DNA of 64,000 nucleotides from Psychrobacter sp. JB385. GTDB lineage: Bacteria > Pseudomonadota > Gammaproteobacteria > Pseudomonadales > Moraxellaceae. Made by a program: the position numbers and the translations under genes. Shown in pieces: positions 57,301 to 64,000 of the stretch; position 1 is the first letter of the stretch, and every line of letters begins with the position of its first letter. A model generated the notes under the pieces. That model saw only the letters and a program-made list of their open reading frames with translations, was not told the origin of the DNA and did no database searches. The DNA is taken from contig NZ_FUKN01000013.1 in NCBI RefSeq assembly GCF_900163785.1, forward strand, positions 434,001-498,000, read 5' to 3'.

Positions 57301-59723
57301 AACTGCGCTTGAGTACGGTAATCAATCGTTTGCAGAATATCTGGCGTTAGTACCTGAATGGTTTGCTCAGAGATAACCTTACCATTTACGTCAGTCGCCA
57401 CGCCGCGCAAGGTATTTTTGCCACGTTGTAAGTCAACCGCATAATAATCAAAAGCCATGACGCTTTGTTTCTTTTGCTCAGCAGTTTTACCAATTTGTTC
57501 TTCTGATATGGCTTTTCCATTGGCGTATAAGGTAAATACCGATCCTAGCGGAGCCTGTACTTGCACTATTTGCTTGTAAGTGCTGAGCTGCTGACCGTCG
57601 CTCAAGTTAATAAAAGTGACGTTATTGTTGGCCACTTCTTTTAGATATTCTTCAAGCTCTTTTTCTTTGGGTGCAGCAATTTTATTGACTTCCATTTTGA
57701 TGCTGTCAGTACTAAGGTTCGCCGATTCATTAACAATGGCAAAGTCACACTGAATGCTTTGATCTAAAATATCGTTAGACTTGCAGCCACTGGCATCGAC
57801 ATTGTCTGTATTGTTGATATCGTAATCAGGATCCAAGATGAGCTCAGCTTTTACCGCTTGCTCAAGGGTGTCGTTTTTTGCACTGATGCTTTTGCTACGA
57901 GCGATAAGCTCAGCGTTTAAGCGTTCAGTGCTGTCAGCCATACCGCCAACTATCGCAAAATCTGCACGATGTAGCTCACCGTATTTTAAATCTACAAAAC
58001 GGCTACCAGCATCACCAGCGTTACGGTTACTTTGAGTGACCAGTTCTGTTTCTTTCGGCAAAGTAGTGCGGTCAACTTTTAGTACGTGTGTTTTGGCGCT
58101 AACCCCATAGAAGTTATACTTACCTTCAGGATCAGTCACGATGAAATTACCGTTTTCCATATAGATACGTACGCCAGCAACACCAAGCTCGCCATCTTCT
58201 TTCTGCTGAATACCGTCACGGTTGATATCGTGATAGACCTTACCGATGATGATGCTATCAGTATTCATAATGCCGCGGCTGACCTCGACAGGCCACTGTG
58301 CTTCTAATGATGCCAAAGTATTGTTGTTGGCATCACGGCCATGCGCGGTGGCGCGGTTAACACCATCACCACCCAATGCTGATGAGCCAATGAGCACACG
58401 ATATCTGATATTTTTGGTTTCACCAGCCGCTATCGTGCCTAGGTTTAGCACTTGGTATTTGCCATTTGCTTTAAATTCAGTCGTTTGGGCTTGATTGACA
58501 TCGATACTAGCAGTTTGACCAACACGCACACTATTGTTGACATAATCAAAACCGCGTGGCAGCGCATCTTTTAACTCGACATCATAAACAGGTGCGGTAC
58601 CATCGTTAGTGACCTTGACAGTATAATTGACGTAATCACCAAACTCTGCCGATTTTACATCACCTTCTTTTTCCACTCTTAGCGTCGGTGCATCATCAAC
58701 GATAAGGATGTTGCTATTGATATCATCGGTAATTAAGTCGAGATCAGAGGAGGTTGGCTGCTGATTCAAACCTACTGAGGCTGCGATACAAGCGTCCAAA
58801 TGAACATTCAGATTATCATCTTTCAATGTTTGAATGATTTTATCATTGATAGCATTGGCATTGTTTTGAGTAGCTGCTGAAAGCTGATATTTGCCAGTAT
58901 TGTTACCTGTTTCTATGCCTTTGAGTGAGTAGGTATCTCCAGTTTTTGCTGATTTAATGGTTACCCATACTTGATCGGGCTTGTCCGTTTGCACGTTGCA
59001 TTGAGCGTAGCTGGTACTGACATAAACATCTTCATTAATTTGTGACGTGGTTTTACTTTCATCAAATTTAGGCGTAGTGAATTTGATGCCAGACTCAACG
59101 ATGACTAAGCTATCAGTTGCCATTACGTTATTTATTGACGGATCCTCTAATACAATGGCACCGATCTTAATATTAGCAGTATCCCCGTCTTTACCATTAG
59201 CGTCTGATAAAGCTTGTACAATAAGCTGTATGTTTTCACCCTGTCCAAGCTTGATTTGAGCGCTCATATCATCAAGAATAATCTGTCTATCACCACTATC
59301 GATGAGGCCATTTTTATTCAAATCTTGATAAACTTTTAAATTAGATAGAGTGGGCGATACATCAAACGTCAGCTCAACATTTTGATTGCTATAGCTAGTA
59401 TTACTAAGCACATTACTCCAGCTTACTAGCGTGTTAGGTGCGACAGTGTGTAAAGGTTGCTGAGTTAAACTGATGCCGTATTCAGGTAAGGCAGAAGCTT
59501 TGACTTGTACTTTATTTGAAATGCCATTTTGTTTAATAGAATCAACGACATAATTCACATTAGCAATGTTGTTGATAGTTTGTACGAGGGCGCTAGGCGC
59601 AGCGAATGCCGTATTTGATTGCATAAGCAACATTGCAGCCGTCAGCGCAGAGATCTTCGCTGTACACAATGCGGTACGATTAGACGGTGTCATGATAGAT
59701 AGAGTCATATGTCGCTTATCCAA
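54378..59723 (-). CDS. Giant outer membrane protein with DUF11, SdrB-like and Ig-like domains and a C-terminal beta-barrel
   Basis: A 1781-residue protein with signal peptide (ISALTAAMLLMQSNTAFAA, near residue 41). Order: a beta-rich region to about 340; a DUF11 domain (LRVEKEGDVKSAEFGDYVNY) at about 345-470; an SdrB-like prealbumin domain (IIIGKVYHDINRDGIQQKED) at about 490-575; Ig/invasin-like strands at 805-885; then from about 900 to the end alternating hydrophobic strands of a large outer-membrane barrel, with PGEYYPVYGDSS near 985 and a C-terminal LRFKFDENLF. It is the likely surface anchor of the cluster. It lies 118 bases after the 714-residue DUF11 gene. Function unknown; adhesion or transport of partners is inference. 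Confidence 0.85.
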   Translation of the reverse strand: MDKRHMTLSIMTPSNRTALCTAKISALTAAMLLMQSNTAFAAPSALVQTINNIANVNYVVDSIKQNGISNKVQVKASALPEYGISLTQQPLHTVAPNTLVSWSNVLSNTSYSNQNVELTFDVSPTLSNLKVYQDLNKNGLIDSGDRQIILDDMSAQIKLGQGENIQLIVQALSDANGKDGDTANIKIGAIVLEDPSINNVMATDSLVIVESGIKFTTPKFDESKTTSQINEDVYVSTSYAQCNVQTDKPDQVWVTIKSAKTGDTYSLKGIETGNNTGKYQLSAATQNNANAINDKIIQTLKDDNLNVHLDACIAASVGLNQQPTSSDLDLITDDINSNILIVDDAPTLRVEKEGDVKSAEFGDYVNYTVKVTNDGTAPVYDVELKDALPRGFDYVNNSVRVGQTASIDVNQAQTTEFKANGKYQVLNLGTIAAGETKNIRYRVLIGSSALGGDGVNRATAHGRDANNNTLASLEAQWPVEVSRGIMNTDSIIIGKVYHDINRDGIQQKEDGELGVAGVRIYMENGNFIVTDPEGKYNFYGVSAKTHVLKVDRTTLPKETELVTQSNRNAGDAGSRFVDLKYGELHRADFAIVGGMADSTERLNAELIARSKSISAKNDTLEQAVKAELILDPDYDINNTDNVDASGCKSNDILDQSIQCDFAIVNESANLSTDSIKMEVNKIAAPKEKELEEYLKEVANNNVTFINLSDGQQLSTYKQIVQVQAPLGSVFTLYANGKAISEEQIGKTAEQKKQSVMAFDYYAVDLQRGKNTLRGVATDVNGKVISEQTIQVLTPDILQTIDYRTQAQLVPADGISEYQIVISLKDRDGRPYIASTPITIDTNIGRINLTDSSKDQAGTQVTVSGGELLIPVTAPSVPGKGELVIDTGSSKQTIPLQFTAKLRPLIAVGIVEGAISLKDFDGSSITDAQGAFEQELNDFAGNDDYTASGRAAMFLKGKVRGDYLLTLAYDSDKKGERLFRDIDPGEYYPVYGDSSAKGFDAQSTSKLYVRVDKGRSFAMYGDLKTQIDNDEGIKLGQYNRTLTGLKTQFEDNNTRVTAFLAETSTSQRVNETRGLGISGPYPLAKDFDAVLENSETVEVITRDANNPGLIINRETLTRFADYEIDPISRSLFLKSPIASQDLEGNPIYIRVTVEVDEGGEDYLVGGIAAKQQLTDKVSIGGSYINSDDPLNKEELASINSVIKFNDKLKLVAEYAMNKAENPNYQASNQINTTELDDNNVKGDALRVELDFDNKKNTRAKAYYNDADEGFVTGASPLTAGRTESGVEVIHKLNNKKTALKLEGIYTEDHTTEASREGVQASIEQRLSENVVGEIGVRYYKQDATAASRNTQAATDVVDITDDTLFNDDIINQSALSSVSDADKDIEGTTVRARITSRLPKLNNSLVFAEYEQDIDNSSRNATSIGGETPIGNLGRLYARHDLINSLSGTYGLDDTDERQRTVVGFDANYMKDGKVYSEYRMRDAISAREAEAALGLKNKWYVQEGLTLNTLLERVESLEGEENNTATAAGIGVEYLAKQNYKASGRVEKRWGETSDTLLGSAGIAYRYTDEVTLLAKDTYSRIDYNDGDRTINRFQLGAAYRDYDSNQLDMLAKLEYRLDDNNTGDDTYQKDTTVWSWNGNYHPTRPLTLSGRYAGKYTEYEADGLTSNNTAHAVYGRGLYDISERWDVGLQAGTYWNNQANDLAYMLGAEVGYSPMTNLWLSLGYNFMGFEDEDIAYDDSTQEGAYFRLRFKFDENLFKREDPRKNKRLNSDSIQIGDTSL

Positions 59724-59753
59724 TAAAACATAAAGAGGTAACAGGGTAGAGCG

Positions 59754-59829
59754 TCTCTAGCTTGACTCATTAAAAAATAATTGGTTCAAGCTAGAGAGAT
59801 GTACTATAAGCACCTTGTGGCGCTTATAG
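59754..59829 (-). repeat. Two hairpins in the gap between DUF11 surface genes
   Basis: A perfect 12-bp stem (TCTCTAGCTTGA, arms 59754-59765 and 59786-59797, loop 20) and an 8-bp stem (CTATAAGC, arms 59804-59811 and 59822-59829, loop 10) fill much of the 118-base gap. Neither has the T-run of a terminator on the minus strand. They may protect or process the mRNA. Confidence 0.55.
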
Positions 59830-59841
59830 GGTATTTGATTA

Positions 59842-61986
59842 TTAATTAGTGCCTGTTTGCGAAGGTTTTGCGGCAAATATAACGTTGGCTGTCGTATTAG
59901 CAGCGATACTCGCAAATGTCACTTGTATTGACTGACCAAGTGTTTGAGTCGTTGCTGTTGGTGACGATGAAAAGCTATTGGATTGATAGGTAAGTTTGCT
60001 ATCTAATGTATCTGAAACCACAAGGTTGTTAACGATTTTGGTAGCATCCATAAATGTGTTTTTGGCTTCTAATTTATAGAAGACACATTGATCAGCAGTA
60101 GCAGTTACATTACCAGTCGACCATGCAGCAGCGGTAACACCAGGGTTGGCATCACAATTAGCCGCTATTTGGTATTTCTTCAGATTGATACCCTGCAAGG
60201 TCGTCGTAGAGGTTGTAGACAGTGGGTTGCCAGCAGTGCTAGTAGGCGCGGCAGTACCGCTAACGGCACCATTAGGCTGTACAGCGACGGTTAAAGTCTC
60301 AAAGTCACCTATGTTGTTTACGTTATCTGTTGTAGAGTTTGGATCGTTGCTACCTTTACCTGTTGAAGCGACCTGTACGCCAATTTTGACGCTCTCGCCA
60401 GGCGCTAACCCTTTACGAGTGGTCGTACTACCTGTCACGAAAGGAGTGGCAGCATTAAGATCGTAGATGCCATTCACACCAGTAAGTTCAATCTCACCAG
60501 TGTCAAACTTACCATTGTTGTTAGCGTCTACATAGACACGTGCGATACTGATGTTAGGATTATCAATGATGCCGTTATCTTGAGTAGCCGTTGGCTTTAT
60601 AGACAGTTTGACAGCATTGGCGCTATTGCCTGTTCCTGCTGCTTCTGTAACGTCAGTACCATTGTTGGTGATGGTATACGTGTAATTGTTGGTCACATCA
60701 TTAACAGTGTTTGGGGTAACAAGCGCAATTTCTTTATTGGCACCAGGAGTGATGGCAATAGCACGCGTTTGATTGGTCGTGTTTACGGTTGCATTGGTAT
60801 TATCGTCTTTACCTATTAGAGGTTTAGCGGGATCTTCATAAGTGCTTTCAGTAGGACCGCCTGGAGTAGTACCATTATCAGATCTATCGATGATATCAGG
60901 CGTATTCGCAGTGGCATCGTCTTTGGTATTGTCTCTGACAACTGCATAGTTGACGAATGAGCTAGTAGCGGTTGCGCCAGTTGCTTTTTTGGCACGGAAA
61001 GTGACGGTGATTGTTTCGCCAACTTTGATATTTTGACCAGCTACCGTGATGGTTTTGTTGGCGGCTGATAGTACAGCTGTACCTGTTGCACTACCATTAG
61101 AGGCAGTAACAGTAGGCGCTACATAGTTAGCTTCTCCTGACGCTATTGCTACCAAGCCTGATGGTAGATCATCTGAGATACTGATTGCAGTACCAGCGAT
61201 ATTACCTTCGTTTTTTACGGTAATCGTATAATCAACATAAGCAGTGGCATTATTTAAATCTAAGTTACTGTTACCAAGGTTGGTAATCGCCGATTTTGTG
61301 ATAGCGTAAAGTGGCGTTTTGGTTAACGCATTATCAGTGTTAGTGGCGGTATAAGTAGTAACAGCGCTGTTACTAGGTTTCGATTTTAAGTAGGCACTTT
61401 GAGCAGTGACGGTTAAGATACCATTGGCATCGGCAACCCGTTTAGTATCGGCTTGAGCTGTCACGGTGATTAACGCTTTTTCGCCTGGTGCTAATGCAAT
61501 CGTACCGCCGTTAGCAATGGTCACCAAACCCCCAGTGTTAGCACCGCTAGCATCAACTTTTTGATACTTGATAATACTACTGCCTAGGTTGTAATCAAAA
61601 TCATCGCCCGTGGCATTGGCAATATTGATGGTATAAGTATCATTAATGTTACCAGCATTGGCCAAGGTATGGGTGAAATCTACGGTTGAAACGGCTTGTG
61701 CATTAATAGCGCGATCTCTACCAAAATCATCGTTGGGATTGGCATCAACAACAGTAGAAATCAAACTAAAAGAACCCGTTTCAGAAACATTAACAGTGAC
61801 TACGTTTGATTCCGCGTTTTGTACAGTCGTATTACCAGCGACAGTATAAGAAGCTGTGGCTTTGTTATTTACATTGAATGAGCCAGACGTACCACCTGTT
61901 GGGGTAGCTGCATTGGCAGTAGTAATACCCATAGCCGCAACCACACCGATGGTCAACACTGAGTATTGGAATAAATTAGGTTTCAT
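59842..61986 (-). CDS. Secreted surface protein with repeated DUF11 modules
   Basis: A 714-residue protein with a signal peptide ending ITTANA near residue 26. The mature part is Thr/Asn/Ala/Val-rich, almost free of Cys (two, in the C-terminal module). It shows at least three DUF11-like beta modules, for example DYTITVKNEGNIAGTAISISDDLPSGL near residue 250, YTYTITNNGTDVT near 440, and YKLEAKNTFMDATKIVNNLVVSDTLDSKL near 655. It lacks LPXTG, barrel or membrane helix, so it is soluble or held by a partner, plausibly the barrel protein downstream. Composition is unlike the flanking core genes. Confidence 0.82.
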   Translation of the reverse strand: MKPNLFQYSVLTIGVVAAMGITTANAATPTGGTSGSFNVNNKATASYTVAGNTTVQNAESNVVTVNVSETGSFSLISTVVDANPNDDFGRDRAINAQAVSTVDFTHTLANAGNINDTYTINIANATGDDFDYNLGSSIIKYQKVDASGANTGGLVTIANGGTIALAPGEKALITVTAQADTKRVADANGILTVTAQSAYLKSKPSNSAVTTYTATNTDNALTKTPLYAITKSAITNLGNSNLDLNNATAYVDYTITVKNEGNIAGTAISISDDLPSGLVAIASGEANYVAPTVTASNGSATGTAVLSAANKTITVAGQNIKVGETITVTFRAKKATGATATSSFVNYAVVRDNTKDDATANTPDIIDRSDNGTTPGGPTESTYEDPAKPLIGKDDNTNATVNTTNQTRAIAITPGANKEIALVTPNTVNDVTNNYTYTITNNGTDVTEAAGTGNSANAVKLSIKPTATQDNGIIDNPNISIARVYVDANNNGKFDTGEIELTGVNGIYDLNAATPFVTGSTTTRKGLAPGESVKIGVQVASTGKGSNDPNSTTDNVNNIGDFETLTVAVQPNGAVSGTAAPTSTAGNPLSTTSTTTLQGINLKKYQIAANCDANPGVTAAAWSTGNVTATADQCVFYKLEAKNTFMDATKIVNNLVVSDTLDSKLTYQSNSFSSSPTATTQTLGQSIQVTFASIAANTTANVIFAAKPSQTGTN

Positions 61987-62031
61987 GCGGTCAATCTCCA
62001 GAAGGTTTAAGATAAAAGCATTGTGTAAGTA

Positions 62032-62496
62032 TTAGTTGACGATTGTGTTGAGTGATACGGCGGCGGATTTCATGGCTGGTAATAGCTTGATATTCCAACG
62101 AAGGCTACGGTATTCAGAAAACGGCACCTTAACTACTTTGCCATTTACTTTACGCATCAAAGGCATGTCAGCATAGTTCTGACCATCAGTACTGGCCTGA
62201 GCGCTAGCAGGAGTGGCGTCACCTGTGAATACCATGTTGGTAGGAATTGGTAGTGCTACCATCAAATCGTTAATATCTTTATTGATAGTATTGGTATAAG
62301 TTGCTTTGTATTGAATGACAGTACCTTTTGGTGCTGTGCGTACTGGCGAATAAACCGTTTTACCTTCTGCATTTTTGATAACTTGATTAGCAGTTAAATC
62401 CATTTTCAAGGCATCATCAGCGTGAGCGGTACCTAATACACAGGTAGAGGCCAACGCTGCTAACAAAATGTTGGTTACAAGCTTAAATCGTTTCAT
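62032..62496 (-). CDS. Small exported DUF11-like protein
   Basis: A 154-residue exported protein with signal LVTNILLAALASTCVLGTAHA, cleaved after residue 26. The mature part is a single beta-sandwich-like module with KGTVIQYKATYTNTINKDINDLMVALPIPTNMVFTG, the DUF11 pattern of a domain describing a linear sequence of strands. It lies 45 bases upstream of the 714-residue gene and 267 bases after the right-hand gene. A terminator at 62684 separates it from that gene, so it probably has its own promoter and heads the three-gene unit. Confidence 0.78.
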   Translation of the reverse strand: MKRFKLVTNILLAALASTCVLGTAHADDALKMDLTANQVIKNAEGKTVYSPVRTAPKGTVIQYKATYTNTINKDINDLMVALPIPTNMVFTGDATPASAQASTDGQNYADMPLMRKVNGKVVKVPFSEYRSLRWNIKLLPAMKSAAVSLNTIVN

Positions 62497-62683
62497 ATAA
62501 AATCCTTGTCTCGATCGTAATGCTAATAAGGTATTAACTTACAAATCGCGGAGTAATTAACCTGAATCTGTTATAGAAAGTACGCATAAAAAATAGGTAT
62601 TTTCTTCTTTGGTGATTTTCACGTAAACGATACAAATAATCACTATAAAGATGACAAAGGGCTTATTAAGGTGACCAAACGGC
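62497..62683. promoter_or_regulatory. Probable promoter region of the DUF11 gene unit
   Basis: Intergenic AT-rich DNA between the terminator at 62684 and the small exported gene. It must hold its promoter, but I could not pick reliable -35/-10 boxes. Ribosome site AAGGATTT lies just before the gene. Confidence 0.35.
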
Positions 62684-62713
62684 AAAAGCCCTATCTTGGC
62701 AGATAGGGCTTTT
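62684..62713 (-). terminator. Terminator after the right-edge surface protein gene
   Basis: A perfect 13-bp stem (AAAAGCCCTATCT / AGATAGGGCTTTT) with 4-base loop, 50 bases after the stop at 62764. The leftward transcript ends in a T-run of four. The right arm also carries a T-run on the plus strand. Confidence 0.8.
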
Positions 62714-62763
62714 TGGCATGAAAACGAAAGCTAGTAGATTAGGTGAGAATTAATGACTGATCG

Positions 62764-64000
62764 CTACTGAGTGTCTACAGTAGTACCGTATTTGGTATTG
62801 AAATAAAATATGCGTTTATCTCTTTTGGGCAATGTCTGAGATATGGTTCGTATCGTGCCATTTTGTCCATTGCTCAGGCCATCGTTAAACACATTGGCTT
62901 CACGAGCAGGGGTAGTCAGGACTGAGGTTACAGTCGCATTATTGATCCCTTTTTTCTGTAAAATGTCTTGCATGATAAAATTATCAATAGGGATATTGGC
63001 GCGATTGGTCGCTGTAATTCTATAAGCAATGCATTGACCTGGACGTATATCAGGGTTGTCACCTTTTTCATTTAAAGCATCTTTGCTGTATTTGAGCGAA
63101 ACATCTGTCAAGGAGGTGATGTCACACTTATTTGCCGCCTGTTCTTTTTCTAATACTAAAGCTGAGTTCTCAACAATAACTCGACCAAAGTTATTGTTTG
63201 GATAGTTATAAGTAGACGATTGAAAATTAATGGACCTACTGCCGGAAGTGGTGCGTATTGGAAAAGAAGTAGAACCTTCTTTCCTTTTTTCCACTAAACA
63301 TAGGTTGGAGTATCCTGCCAATTGTGCTGCAGAAACATTGATCGAATACAACCCATTAACTGCGACTGGTTGTGAGGCAATAATTGTTCCTGAGCAATTG
63401 GTCAGATCGACCGTACTATCGTTATCAGAAATAACCGTTTCAGCATTGGGTGCCGTGTTATCGAATACGCCATTAAAGTAATTAGTGTTATTGGCATAAG
63501 GGCCAGTCACAATATCGGCATTAGAGGCATTGGCATTAGTGATGCCGCCATTGTCATTGAACACAGTGCCAGAGAAGTTATAATTGTTTACCGAGTTGGT
63601 GATAGTACAAGTGATTTCATCACCATATGTCGTATTAGCAAGTGTAAACGAGCGAGTTTTAGCGGTGGCGTTGTAAGTCATTGCAGCAGTCGGCATGACT
63701 GTGGTGCTACCAGTCGTGGCGTTGGTGCAGGTATAGGTAGCGTTATAGCTCGCTATATCACCAAGTGCTGTACCATTGATGGCTCGTTCTGTAATAGTGT
63801 AGCTTGTGTTCTCCGCTAAGGTGAGTGTAGCGCTAGTACCGTTTGTAATGGTGGAGCCTGTACCAGTGGTGGTAAAGCTGTTTGTCGCTATTGAGCCGCC
63901 AGTAGCGGTTATCTCAAATTGATCTCGTTTAGTGTCACTGTCATTCACACGGTTGCCATTAAGTGCCTTTTTGATTATCAGCTTAGGCGGTGCCAAGCAA
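62764..64000 (-). CDS. Surface protein with prealbumin-like and DUF11 modules, 5' end outside window
   Basis: About 411 C-terminal residues are visible and the frame is open to the right edge; the TTG near the edge is not a start. A prealbumin/SpaA-like module (QFEITATGGSIATNSFTTTG, ITCTITNSVNNYNFSGTVFN) is followed by an SdrB-like module (FSGTVFNDNGGITNANASN, LCLVEKRKEG) and a DUF11-like end (CIAYRITATNRANIPIDNFIMQD). It has four or more cysteines and no anchor. It is the upstream neighbour of the three-gene DUF11 unit but is separated from it by a terminator. Confidence 0.8.
   Translation of the reverse strand, partial: CLAPPKLIIKKALNGNRVNDSDTKRDQFEITATGGSIATNSFTTTGTGSTITNGTSATLTLAENTSYTITERAINGTALGDIASYNATYTCTNATTGSTTVMPTAAMTYNATAKTRSFTLANTTYGDEITCTITNSVNNYNFSGTVFNDNGGITNANASNADIVTGPYANNTNYFNGVFDNTAPNAETVISDNDSTVDLTNCSGTIIASQPVAVNGLYSINVSAAQLAGYSNLCLVEKRKEGSTSFPIRTTSGSRSINFQSSTYNYPNNNFGRVIVENSALVLEKEQAANKCDITSLTDVSLKYSKDALNEKGDNPDIRPGQCIAYRITATNRANIPIDNFIMQDILQKKGINNATVTSVLTTPAREANVFNDGLSNGQNGTIRTISQTLPKRDKRIFYFNTKYGTTVDTQ

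Overview
The window is a chromosomal segment of a gammaproteobacterium, most likely a Psychrobacter-type member of the Moraxellaceae. This rests on recognition of the gene set and protein style (rpsF-rpsR-rplI without priB, scattered type II secretion genes, ppsA divergent from ppsR, large DUF11/SdrB-like surface proteins) and not on any database search.

Layout. (1) About 1-9763 is accessory DNA next to a tRNA-Leu(CAA) gene. It holds a type I restriction-modification operon (hsdM, cut by the window edge, then hsdS, an unexpected gene for an exported protein, and hsdR), small genes of unknown function, a decayed MobA/MobL relaxase with its upstream small gene, a cysteine-cluster protein, and a tyrosine recombinase reading away from the 3' end of the tRNA. 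This looks like an integrated, formerly mobilisable element. (2) 9800-24030 is mostly core: fpr, trmO, gspE, a hexapeptide acyltransferase, a TatD nuclease, two TetR regulators, gspH-I-J-K, a dNTPase, a His-rich lipoprotein with a likely Zur operator, and ychF. (3) 24300-32650: a UvrD-like helicase, a DadA-like oxidase with RidA, a small membrane protein, glycerate kinase with a GntP permease, a cobT remnant and a small phage-like gene. (4) 32980-41610: the rpsF-rpsR-rplI operon, a GYF/RDD membrane protein, ppsA/ppsR, a lipoprotein and a transhydrogenase (sthA-like). (5) 41750-48050: a tripartite export operon read leftward (TolC, YihY-like protein, HlyD-type adaptor, two ABC-2 permeases) with no ATPase gene. 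(6) 48620-54250: glpK, a glycine-zipper protein, an endo/exonuclease-phosphatase family protein, a TetR regulator and an exported protein. (7) 54378 to the right edge: a leftward series of four surface proteins built of DUF11/SdrB/prealbumin-like modules. It ends in a 1781-residue protein whose C-terminal half looks like an outer-membrane beta-barrel.

The most interesting parts are the DUF11 surface cluster with two hairpins in its last intergenic gap, the exported protein inside the hsd operon, the ATPase-less ABC-2 export operon, the Zur-type operator at the His-rich lipoprotein, the amber codon within the readable frame of gspJ, and the remnants of a mobilisable element and of cobT.
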